NCBI GenBank assembly: GCA_013423325.1
Contig: BLJB01000036.1
Location: forward strand, 248,001-312,000
Origin: Usnea hakonensis
Taxonomy: Eukaryota > Ascomycota > Lecanoromycetes > Lecanorales > Parmeliaceae
Reading direction: 5' to 3'
Length of the DNA stretch: 64,000 nucleotides
The position numbers were made by a program, and so were the translations under genes. Of this stretch, positions 46,740 through 56,586 are shown piece after piece. The notes below the pieces were generated by a model. That model saw only the letters and a list, made by a program, of their open reading frames with translations, did not search any database and was not told the DNA's origin. Position 1 is the first letter of the stretch. Every line of letters starts with the position of its first letter.

Positions 46740-47190
46740 ATATACTTCTTATATATAAATTATTATACTCTATATATATAAATTACTATACTCTATATAT
46801 ATAAATTACTATACTCTATATATATAAATAGCTATACTTAGAGTATTTAAATTACTATACTCTATATATTTAAATTACTATACTTTATATATTTAAATTA
46901 CTATACTCTATATATATAAATTACTATACTCTATATATATAAATAGCTATACTTAGAGTATTTAAATTACTATACTTAGAGTATTTAAATTATTATACTC
47001 TATATATATAAATTACTATACTCTATATATATAAATTACTATACTTAGAGTATTTAAATTACTATACTCTATATATATAAATTACTATACCCTATATATT
47101 TAAATTACTATACTCTATATATATAAATAGCTATACTTAGAGTATTTAAATAGCTATACTCTATATATATAAATAGTTATACTTCTAAAT
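46740..47190. repeat. ~23-bp AT satellite array
   Basis: About twenty degenerate copies of AAATTACTATACTCTATATATAT, with variant units TTAGAGTATTTAAATTACTATAC. Sits in the right arm of the transposon. Confidence 0.75.
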
Positions 47191-47305
47191 CTATACTTTC
47201 TATACTCCTAAATCTATACTTCCCTAGAAAGGTATATAGATTTCTATAGTAGATATACTAAGCAGAAGGTACCTCGGTAGGGATTTAGAGTATGGCCGAA
47301 ATATG

Positions 47306-47372
47306 GGGGGGTATCAATATAGTAAAAGGGGGTGTCAATGTAGTAAAAGTGGGTGTCAACGTAGCAGGACCC
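47306..47372 (-). repeat. Right terminal inverted repeat
   Basis: 67 bp, partner of 41311-41377. Almost free of RIP changes. Confidence 0.9.
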
Positions 47373-47380
47373 ATCAAGAA

Positions 47381-49441
47381 ACGTAGCACTCAATCTCGGC
47401 ACCTTATCGTCCACTTTGATCTAGTCCCTTCGAGCGAAACGACTGCTCACTCCACCCAGAGGACGTATTGTCCCAAAGGAGACAATTCACAGTAGTGAAC
47501 ATCGAATGCATCAAAATTGATAGCTGGCATGGAAAGCATTTACCTTCAGGAGTTGCCGGAATAATGGGGCTAAATGGGCTAATCGTGAGCAGCGACAAAG
47601 TGCTTCTACGTATTGCAAAGACGACAAAGCCAAATGCAAGCTACAATGTCTGGCCCTCGTACAACCTTGATTCAGCAAAATCTGGCAAGACAGTCTATTC
47701 CGAGCGGATCACATGATTTCAAGACACCAGTAGTCTCTACTCAACAGCTCATCCATCGTAGTGTATTCGTAAGGTTCCCTTAGGTACACCCACTGTATGG
47801 CCGACACTCTAGCCTTGTTCTGCGTATGCAATACTCTCATCGCTTGGATATCTTGGCCCTGGTGGCCTGCAACCGAGATTACATAACATGTGCGGCCCCA
47901 AGTCCCCCCAAAAAGGACCTGCCTTCTAATGAGTTGGCTGATAAATACACCCACGCCAGCCGAGCCCAAATTCCTAACCACTCATCTACTAGTACGATAC
48001 TAACTCTTGAGATCCCTTTTGGAGCTGCGAATGGCAGACAACTAGCATATTCGGGACTAGTCCAGCGATCACAGCACCAGGTACCACAAAGGAGACAGCA
48101 GCCGTAAGACTCGCAGTGGACCTTCGCTTGGCAAGAGAACAACATTCAATTTCAGTAGCAAGACGTTTGGCCTGACCAACGGACCAATTGAACGTTTTCC
48201 GGTCATCATTCAGCGTAGTCGGAAGAATGTGCTCGGGAGAAAAGCAGCAGCTCACGCTGGCAATCATGAAGTCAAAGTTTGAAAGATGAGCCTGGGGAGG
48301 AGGGGGGGAAAGACGTTATTGCCGATTGTCCAACTACCATCATGAACAGCCAAGAGGAGAGGTAGCTGTGCGCTCCGGGTTAGAAGCTCGGACGATTAGA
48401 GGATCCAAATACCAATTGGCCAGTCATGATGTGCCTTGTGGTAATGCGATGGGCTGCATAACCAAATCTGCTCATAGAAGAATTCACCGCCCAGTGTCCA
48501 GTCCGTTATCGGAACCTAAGGCTAGGGGCCACGGCGTCGAAAGAGTCCTTCGTCCTTTCCACGACGTCCAACGGATACTTCTCGTAGATGGTCCTGTCAG
48601 CACGGCAATCAGAGTACTGGGTATTAGGGAACGCCATGGTCGGCGTGTAAAATCATGCAGCATGTATTACACTCCGAGAGAAATGATAACATCTGTCTGG
48701 ATCAACGGGATTCAGCGTCATTTTTGCGTATTCATGGATATCTTGCACACTTGTGATACTGCTACCTGTTAGATATACGATTTTTGATGGCTGCAGCGGC
48801 TTTCGCTTGGCGTTTAATGACATCGTACTCTACGGGACAAGATCCTCAGGGACTCTGCACCTCAGACTGTGTTCTCTAACAATCAAGGCAATTGGAGTAG
48901 TGAAAAAGACTTCAGCTGGACGCTCGAACATTTGCCATTTCGCGCAGACTTTGTATGAGCCTTTCACGTGGGATATGCTGACAACAGCGAGCAACCAACA
49001 AGTAGGCATTCTTCAAAATAATAGGCCGTACCGTAGATAACATGAATTTGTTCAGGTACTTTTACGAGGTACTCGGTATGGTAATAGTAGCGGGGTATCT
49101 AACCGCTAATGGTTAGCTTCTATTAGTCCTTAATTGTACGGGCTTGACTTCTGCATTGTCTTGCACATCCTCTTTTGAACACAACGATGAATTCGGTCGG
49201 TATGTATGTGATTTGAAGTAATGGTATAGAGACTCGGCCGATTGGGGACCGTCATGTGAAGCCGATCCATAGCCGTCTCACTATGCGATTCTCGGTGACC
49301 GATCTTAGTCGGGTCGAATTCATTTACCTGGTGTCCTTGAAATATAGATGGCTCTTGATGGAGAATTAGAGCTCTTTGGCTTTTTCCAGGACTATTGTCT
49401 ACTAGGCTTCAGCCCTGAGCTACTATACAAAGCTATCGACC
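47381..49441. other. Gene-poor flank of the transposon
   Basis: No confident gene. A minus-strand ATG frame at 47989-48267 (92 residues) contains a protein-like hydrophobic stretch (LTAAVSFVVPGAVIAGLVP) and might be a fragment. A plus-strand frame at 48326-48772 has no motif. The rest has normal composition. Confidence 0.4.
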
Positions 49442-50306
49442 ATGCCTCTCGTACCAGAGGAGATCTCCTTCTCAGGCAAGCACGCCTCTGCATCCTCCCA
49501 TCTTCCTCACTGACAGCTCCATAAAGATTACTTAGGCCTCAACGCCGCTCTTTTTGAGTGGGCTGAAAGCTATGACTCCAAAGTTTGTTTCCTCTCCGTA
49601 TATCCTATGCAACGCCAACTGACGCATCTTCCAGAATTGGGCCCGTCTTCGCGCCTGCATTGCGCCAACTATGCGCATCGACTACCGCTCCTTCCTCGAC
49701 AAGCTTTGGGAAGCCCTCCCCGCTGATGAATACGTAGCCATGGCTTCTGACCCACACGTTCTCGGTGACCCTCTGCTCAAAACCCAGCACTTCATCGGAT
49801 CTTCGAAATGGGAAAAGGTATCAGATACCGAAGTCATTGGATGGCACCAGTTGCGTGTTCCACATCAAAGATACACAGATGAAACGAAGACTGCGGTGGC
49901 AGTGAAAGGCCATGCACACGGTACGAACCAGCATTGGTACAAGAAGATTGATGGAAAGTGGAAGTTCGCTGGACTGGCAGTGGAGATCAAGTGGGGCGAG
50001 TTCGATCTGGATAAAGTATTCGCGAGTGGCAGGGACACGTTTGGGGAGTCGGAGAAGGAGACACTGGTGGATGAGGCAGCTGTTATGACTGGGATACCAG
50101 CAGACGCTGCCGGCCCTTCGACACCGGATTCAATGGACACGGATGTGAAGCCTGCAGCTGCTCAACGGACTGCGCAGCCTACCATTGATGAAGCCTCATA
50201 CCCTGATATGATTGGCAATACGAGCGAGCTGAGAGATTTGGCCGAGTCTGCGAAGACACCTCTGGTGTACGACGAGCAGGTTAGAGGGGCTATGGGCGCC
50301 GTATAA
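49442..50306 (+). CDS. SCD1: Scytalone dehydratase (DHN-melanin pathway)
   Basis: Three exons: 49442-49475, 49527-49582, 49635-50306; 253 residues. The first intron (51 bp) starts GCAAGC, a GC-AG intron. Only this splice gives SFS|DYLGLNAALFEWAESYDSK, which matches the family start; the second junction gives NWARLRACIAPTMRIDYRSF. The catalytic pocket residues of the Magnaporthe enzyme are recognisable: Tyr-Asp in SYDSK, Tyr in RIDYRSF, His in KTQHFIG and His in VKGHAHGTNQHWYKK. It dehydrates scytalone to 1,3,8-trihydroxynaphthalene and vermelone to 1,8-DHN. The NTF2-like fold ends around residue 170. A ~75-residue Pro/Ala/Asp-rich extension follows, longer than in the best-known homologues. 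No other melanin genes are in the window. Confidence 0.92.
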
Positions 50307-51650
50307 TTGTCTGAGCGTCCTTCAAACCCAATAACATCAACACAGCCTCTCCAGAAAGCCGCTGAGGCTGGCATTTGATTGTTTCAATGATTAATGCATC
50401 TCCCACGACCTCCTCCAATCCTTCATTTCGTGGAGTTGTATTCATTCCCAAATTTGGGTTCAAACGTCACCCATTGATAGTAGCATGCTCGCAAACCTCA
50501 TATTACCTTTGGCCAAATGATAATCTGCCTCCATGCACCAGCCCATCACCAAAGCGAATCCTCCAAGAACACATAAATCCAAATCTACCACAGATCAGTC
50601 CACGCCAACTAGCTCCCCACGCTCTCCAGACACGAGCGTCTCCGCTCCATCAGCCAAGCAGCACAAACCCAATACCCCTACCTCACAACCCATCAAGATA
50701 CCAACCCCCCTAACATCCCTCCCGAACGCCCTTCACCGACTACATCTTGACCGAAATCCGAATCCGCACACCTTCAATATCCAAAGGTCACCGAAACATG
50801 CATAACGCACCCTTAGAGCACCTCTTAGTCCCCGCTGGGCCACACTAGCAGAAACACCTTTTACCCTGCTACAGTACCCAAGGTGCCAAGGTACACAAGG
50901 ATGCCAAAATGCATCCCAACAAACTTACAAATAAAGCGTATGAAAACGCCGTGTAGATCTCTGCCAAGCCACCATGCTGGACTATCAACCGACAAGGACA
51001 AGGACAAGGCGCGTCCCGCCCCGGACATATTCGTTTCTGGAGCATAGTCCCAAAAAGGCACAGTCCATCCGTCAACAAGAATCTGCTAAAAGATAACGAA
51101 CCACCTAGTCACCACAACTACCAGCCAGACATGCTTTCGAAAAGCTTTAAGGCTGTATCTAGCGGGCTGGTGAACTAGTACTCTAGTGATCAACGACTGG
51201 GATTTGAAGGAAGGAAGGGGCCGAGGTGATATGTCGATCCCCTTTTTCCAATTCGGATCTTGAAGGATCGATATACGAAGGCATGGGGTTTGTTAGCGCT
51301 AGTAGTCGTCTGTGGCCTACGTATGGTACCTATGTACGTATAATGAATAATGGCCCCTTTGCTGATGGTGGGAGGCCTAAGATAGCTACCGTTTGTGATT
51401 TTCCTTGCTAGGTAGAGAAGAGCTTGCTTGGCTCTTATAGACTTGCTGCTTGCTAGACGATTAACGATCTTTGCATGTTTGAAGGTTTGCATCATCGGCC
51501 CAGAATTAGATATTCACACGCTACTTGTATACATATAGATATCCCGACCACTCCTCCACATCTATCCTCCCAACTCTACCGTAACAATTCCACCCTTCAC
51601 CTATCCCAAACCCTCCCCACACACACCCTCTTCATCCCCCCCAAACCAAA
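50307..51650. other. Intergenic region
   Basis: No supported gene. A proline/threonine-rich spurious frame lies at 50533-50805. A CT-rich leader (51545-51650) precedes the next gene. Confidence 0.5.
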
Positions 51651-52244
51651 ATGCGTACCTCAATCCTCCTCGCAACCCTCGCCTCTCTCCCCTCCCTCCT
51701 CGCTATCCGAGCACCAAGTCTTTACCCCCGCGCCGTGACCGACACCAGCGCCAACGCCAGCTACTGCCCCGGACACCCCGCGCCCGAGCACATCCAGCGC
51801 CAAATCTTCAACGGCTTCATCAACCAGCTCTACATTGAAAAAGACGCCATTGGCGCTTTCGACAAGTACATTGCCCTCAACCTGACCGAGCATGATCCCT
51901 TTGATGCGCAGGGCAGGATCCCCAATGCTGAGAAACTGGCAGCAAGTAAGTATTGACTGCTCAATGCTGTCTCACCTAGCAAACACCGGGGGGAATATCC
52001 GAACAGGGCGGAAAGTGCTGACCCGGAGGTTCTTTTGGTAGTTATTCCCTATGTGCCCTTCATAGTCCTCCGTCAGAGTTTCGACAATAATATCGGCTTC
52101 GCCCACGTGCGTGTCAATCAGGTGGGCGAGGCGCCGCTTGCGTTGGCGGACATTTACCGGATGGAGGGGACATGCATTGTTGAGCATTGGGACGTGACGC
52201 AGTATCTGCCGGCTAATGCCACGAACCCGATTGCCTTGTTCTAG
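51651..52244 (+). CDS. Secreted SnoaL-like (NTF2-fold) protein
   Basis: Two exons: 51651-51945 and 52042-52244, with a 96-bp intron (GTAAGT...GGTAG); 165 residues. The join reads EKLAA|IIPYVPFIVLRQSFDNN, as in this fungal family; a second acceptor at 52063 would drop seven residues. A clear signal peptide (MRTSILLATLASLPSLLA) is followed by YCPGHPAP and the NTF2-fold helices. The C-terminal signature is ADIYRMEGTCIVEHWDVTQ, ending NATNPIALF. These proteins resemble SnoaL polyketide cyclases. The secreted fungal members have no established substrate. Two N-glycosylation sequons (NLT, NAT) fit secretion. Confidence 0.85.
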
Positions 52245-52470
52245 GGATGGCTCAACGAGGGTAGAAGCGGAAGAGAAGACCCAAATTGACAACGTGCATT
52301 CAAATGGAATAACAGGACGGACAGGTGCATAGGCTGGAAGGTCGTTTGAGACTGATGATAGATAATTGTAGGAATCTATAGGTAAAAGAGAAGCCTGCTG
52401 GCATCATATCCTACCTCGCGAGAAGTCAAAATGAACGATGACTCACTCCAAGGCATCGAGGATGTCTTTC

Positions 52471-53271
52471 TCAGCAAGCTCCTGCGCTTGCACCTCCAGC
52501 TGCGGACCCTGCAGCGGCATTGTCCCTCCTCCTCTTCAATTCCAGCATGGCCAGTCCAGTCACAAGAACCTCGTCCAACAAAAACCCACTAACAGACGGT
52601 GCGACATCAAATTTTCCATTCTTTTTCAACGCCCATCCGCTGCTCTCGAATTTTGCATACACCCTATCCCACTGATCTGAGCATGTCATATCGCCACTGT
52701 GTAAGAACCCACCCATCTTCCACTTCAAGCGCGTTCTTTCCCCCCCTGCTGTAGCAGCCCAGCTCGTCCATTCGCGGGCGGTCGTGAAGATGCCCGAAGC
52801 GGAAAGGGTGATAGAGTTGTTGTAAATGAACATATCAATGTCTCTGGAGAAAGAATGGAAAGTGGCCGTGCCGATGACCGTACCTGTATTGGCTTTCCAA
52901 ACCGTCACGTGAGGCTTGGAGCTGAAAAGATTTCCGCTGTTTAAATATACTGTGTAGAGGAGGGTGGCTTTGTCAGGACCACGGATTTCGATTTTCCGAT
53001 TGATCATACCCGAATGGTAGACGTGGAGGAGGTGGGAGGACGACGCTGGGTCGGTGGGTGCGGTGTACGAGGGTGGAGCTGCTGTCGAGGCACCGCCATA
53101 GGTGTTAGGAGGAGCGCTCGACTGAGACGCTGTTGTAGGGTAAGGACTTGCTGTGTATGGTGGTGTTCCTTCATAAGGGACAAGTGCCTGAGTTGAAGGG
53201 ATGGCTTGACCTCTCATGTTGTCAGAATATCGCGAAGGTGGAAGTCCTGTATACGGTAGCTCTTTCGTCAT
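52471..53271 (-). CDS. Tubby C-terminal-like / LURP-type protein
   Basis: One exon, 266 residues from the ATG at 53271. The N-terminal 80 residues are Pro/Ser/Thr/Tyr-rich and disordered (YTASPYPTTASQSSAPP). Residues ~85-245 show the beta-rich pattern LLHVYHSGMINRKIEIRGPDK...LYTVYLN...PHVTVWKANTG and later RLKWKMGG and DVAPSVSGFLLDEVLVTGLAML. This suits the fungal tubby-like barrel group that includes DUF6593 (from memory of the family pattern). The C-terminus is Ala/Gly-rich. Likely cytosolic or membrane-associated; function unknown. Confidence 0.75.
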   Translation of the reverse strand: MTKELPYTGLPPSRYSDNMRGQAIPSTQALVPYEGTPPYTASPYPTTASQSSAPPNTYGGASTAAPPSYTAPTDPASSSHLLHVYHSGMINRKIEIRGPDKATLLYTVYLNSGNLFSSKPHVTVWKANTGTVIGTATFHSFSRDIDMFIYNNSITLSASGIFTTAREWTSWAATAGGERTRLKWKMGGFLHSGDMTCSDQWDRVYAKFESSGWALKKNGKFDVAPSVSGFLLDEVLVTGLAMLELKRRRDNAAAGSAAGGASAGAC

Positions 53272-53972
53272 GGCTTGTGACAATGTCCTGCTAGGAAAGC
53301 CAAAAGTGAAAGAAATACTTGAGGGCTATGCCCCAAGGGAAGAGAAGAAAAGAACCAGAGTGAGACAGCTCCTAAGACTACCTTATTATAGGTAGAGAGA
53401 GCTGTGCATTGTTGGAAGTATTAACCATGACTCATTACTTAATGTTATTGGGCGCAGACAGGATTGCTAACGTTGGATTTGCCAACATGACCATGCTGCG
53501 TAGAGGCTGACAGCGGGCCCAGCTGCCAAGAGACGGGACTCATAGAAATATAACGAGCAATTGGAACAAGCTCAATCCTCGCGGTAGTCATCAACAGTGA
53601 GTGTAACAATGCAACGTAGACTGATAGACGAGTGAAATAAGGTACGTATATTGAAAGCGGAGTAAGTACTTTAAGTAGTCTGCGCTCGCTGATTGATCCC
53701 AAGGGAAGTAAGTTTAGCCGGGTTCCCCCACTCAGTTTGTACTCTGTATCAATCTACCACCGTGACAGCACTGACTATGCGAACTAGTCCCTCATAAGCC
53801 ATTCATGAAGCAGCGACTGATGTCGCATTTAAAATGAAACAAGTCGTGTGACAATCTTGAGATATCTAGCGACAGCAGCACTGGGGCGCATCTATGCTAT
53901 CTATTGTTTTTCCCCGTCTTTCGAATCTGCCCATTCTAGATATCCACTTCTCATACCATAGATGAGGCCGCA
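53272..53972. other. Divergent intergenic region
   Basis: 5' regions of the tubby-like gene (minus) and the small secreted-protein gene (plus). No gene seen. Confidence 0.5.
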
Positions 53973-54515
53973 ATGCAATCTCTAATCCTTTGGTCTGTCT
54001 CTCCTTTGCTCTTCACTTTGTTTGCAACCCCTACAGAACCCATTCCAACAACCGCAATATCCAAGATCACAAATCCATTGATAAGGTCTCCTGCAAATTT
54101 GTCAATCCTCGTCCTGGCGCAAAAACTCCACACCACTGTAAACTCGCGCCCATTCCCAACATGTGGGCGTGACGACCCGGACTCCACGGAAATCGCATAC
54201 CCGATCAGCAATCCAGCGGACTGCTCTCAAGCTGTTCTCGATATGCTCTTCGAAGGAGATGCTGGCTACCCGTTGGTATGGGATCAGCAACGATGGTGGG
54301 GATATGCAAGTTGCAGCTTACAGCTCATACCTGTGTCGGAGCTGCCAATTCACCGTGACACCTTCTCGAGGACTGAAATCGTAGATTGTGCAGAGAGCAT
54401 CCGCCTAGTGTGCATGAAGGAAGGACACGTGTACAGAGGAGGAATTGTGCCAATAGCCGCGGGCGTCTTCAAGGTCGGACTTTTCGGACTGAGCCAGCTA
54501 TCCTTCGCGGAGTAA
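53973..54515 (+). CDS. Small secreted cysteine-containing protein
   Basis: Intronless, 180 residues. The hydrophobic N-terminus (SLILWSVSPLLFTLFA) is a signal peptide. The mature part has five cysteines in the order TCGRDD, ADCSQAV, YASCSLQL, VDCAES, LVCMKEG. This spacing recurs in fungal secreted proteins of unknown function that contain a CxxAV-like helix and a RWWGYASC core. A second hydrophobic stretch at the C-terminus (GIVPIAAGVFKVGLFGL) could be structural or an anchor. Possible effector-type or cell-surface role, not demonstrated. Confidence 0.7.
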   Translation: MQSLILWSVSPLLFTLFATPTEPIPTTAISKITNPLIRSPANLSILVLAQKLHTTVNSRPFPTCGRDDPDSTEIAYPISNPADCSQAVLDMLFEGDAGYPLVWDQQRWWGYASCSLQLIPVSELPIHRDTFSRTEIVDCAESIRLVCMKEGHVYRGGIVPIAAGVFKVGLFGLSQLSFAE

Positions 54516-56586
54516 GAGGGTGGATGGAATTCGAATGCGAGGCATAAAGAAAGGATGTTTCTATCCGTCAGTTGGAACCCATTGGGTCCCATCATGCTTC
54601 CATTCAGTATCACCTGAACATTGGAGGAGTACATAACAGAAAAGGAGAGAGGGAAGAAAGAGAGAGATGAAAGAGAGAGAGGGAAAGAAATTGGGAGAAA
54701 AAGATGAAGGCGGAGGTAAAGCGAAAGAGGTGAGAATCAGACATGGATAGATGAGAGAAGAGAGGAGACAAAGAAGTGAAGGGGTGATTGTAGAGAAGGA
54801 GACGGAGACGGAGACGGAGACGGAGATGGAGATGGAGGGGAAGATGTGAAGAAAAAGACAGAGACACAAGCTTGACTATCTCGGATTTGCCCCTGTGCGT
54901 AGGTCAATGTCAGCTCCACAGCGGAGGATTGGTATTTGCAAAGGCCATCTCTCTTGCCGGATTGACATCTGCCTGGTACGAATAATTGCCTGCAAAGTCT
55001 CAAGAAGATACGGGTCTGATGTTTTGCTTGCGCAGACCAGGGTCGTACTCTCCACAAGAATGAGTTCAACGACCTTACGTTCTTGACTGTTTTCCGTATC
55101 TTATCCATTGCCACCTTTTGATCAAGGGAAGCGCCACCAGCGCAGTCTGTCAAGCACTCCGACGTGGAAGTGACAACGCGTATGTCATCTTATACTACGC
55201 CGAGAGTGCAACTACGCCGCGAGTGCATAGAGCTCACATACCTATGGTTGGGTACCTACAACCAATAGCAACACAAAGGCCGATGAACTCCCTTCTTGTG
55301 CTACCTCCACAAGGAACAAATCTCACATTCTCGGAGTCGCCAATACATTCATCGAGGAACTATGCCTGCTTGTTCACTAATTCTATATTACTCTTGAACT
55401 TTGAAACTAATCGAAGGCATCGACGGCGGGATGAGACACTAGCGAAAGCCACATTCGCGGCTAGGGCTGCTATCAGCTTTCCGGCGCACAATGTCCGGTT
55501 CGCATGGCATGGCCACTGGGCCAGGTTAGGATTTCAGTCATGAATTTGATTAGTATCTTACGTTAGACATCGGATCCAATACCGAGATCCACGACGATGC
55601 AGTCTCGGCGCATGAGCATCAAGGACTTGCAATTTGCCTCTGGTAGCGTGCGGCATCCTACGTATCACTTTCATAATGTGGCACAGTATCAGGCTTGAGG
55701 CTGGTGCTATTTTGGATTATGGGCCAAACGATTGGCCATGAATCCACGCCAAGTAGGGCACTATGGTTTCAGACGACAATGAGCTGAGCGTCTTACTTTC
55801 CTCCCAAATTGGCTGATATTCTTTTGCGGCTGATTATTGTCTATCCCTACGCTTCCTCATTACTCGAGTACCAAGTTCCAGAACCCGAACAAGCCGCGAT
55901 GCTCCATGGGCAGCACGAAGCCGGCTCAAGACTACCAGGTAACAGAGTTGAATGGTTGCGATCGCGTGCGATTTTCAATCACAGAGAGAGGCTCTTCGAC
56001 CCGTAATTCTCGCCGCACTTTCGACCCATAGGTATTTCGCCGGATGGTAAGCTTCCCGGTGGTACCCGCGATTTGAAACTTATTAGACAGGGATTGTCAT
56101 TCGCAGAGTTACATTGACAGATGATGGAAGGGTGGAGAGACTCAGCAGCTTGCACGAAATAGTAGTCCTATTCCGCGCACATGCCCATAGGAAGGCAACA
56201 TCCGTCTGGCCGGCAGCTAACTCTATGGTAGTGGTTGATGCCCCTAATCTAATACAAGAGCTAGTCGCGCCTCTTATAGGAGAAGGATGAATCCTGATAT
56301 GTTTTGAGCCAGTCACCTACTTGTTCACGGAATGCTAATGAGGCTGGAGGGGCCCTGTACAAGTCCTTGAGCTTACGGATTCAGACGACATGTGTTTCAT
56401 CACGCGTGCTTGACGTTCATTATTTCCTCCATCGAGAAATTGGGTCTGTCACTTTTTGATGCAGCCTACTACACATACAATTGTAATGCACAAATCTGCT
56501 ACTTCCTGCCTCATGAAAATTCCTAACTCAGTACCTTATTTGGTCCTCTCAAGGTTCTGATCAGTCCTTTTCTTTGTCTCGCAAGT
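54516..56586. other. Gene-poor region with a GA-rich microsatellite
   Basis: 54620-54840 is purine-rich; 54798-54837 is a GGAGAC/GGAGAT hexamer array. Open frames at 55118-55543, 55809-56006 and 56083-56316 (minus) carry no recognisable motif. No gene is supported. Confidence 0.45.

Larger units (their letters stand above)
41311..47372. mobile_element. Mutator-like DNA transposon (MULE), RIP-degraded, 6062 bp
   Basis: The termini are inverted repeats beginning GGGTC[T/C]TGCTACGTTGAC. The element is flanked on both sides by the 8-bp direct repeat ATCAAGAA (41303-41310 and 47373-47380). The interior holds remnants of a MULE transposase on the plus strand. Composition is extremely AT-rich, with almost no CA or TG dinucleotides across thousands of bases, as expected after saturating repeat-induced point mutation. 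A solo LTR is nested at 45262-45433. Insertion lies between the NLR gene and a gene-poor stretch before the melanin gene. Confidence 0.9.

Noticed and set aside
46740..47190. CRISPR-like regularly spaced array
   Set aside because: Units are contiguous with no unique spacers, in a eukaryotic transposon; it is an AT satellite.
41303..47380. hAT-superfamily assignment from the 8-bp target duplication
   Set aside because: The interior protein remnants match MULE transposase and a FAR1-like domain; MULEs can also make 8-bp duplications.
48326..48772. 148-residue plus-strand open frame
   Set aside because: No domain, no hydrophobic or compositional signature, and no splice support.
54561..54869. 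Minus-strand Ser/Phe/Leu-rich frames with membrane-like sequence
   Set aside because: Generated by a purine-rich microsatellite; low complexity only.
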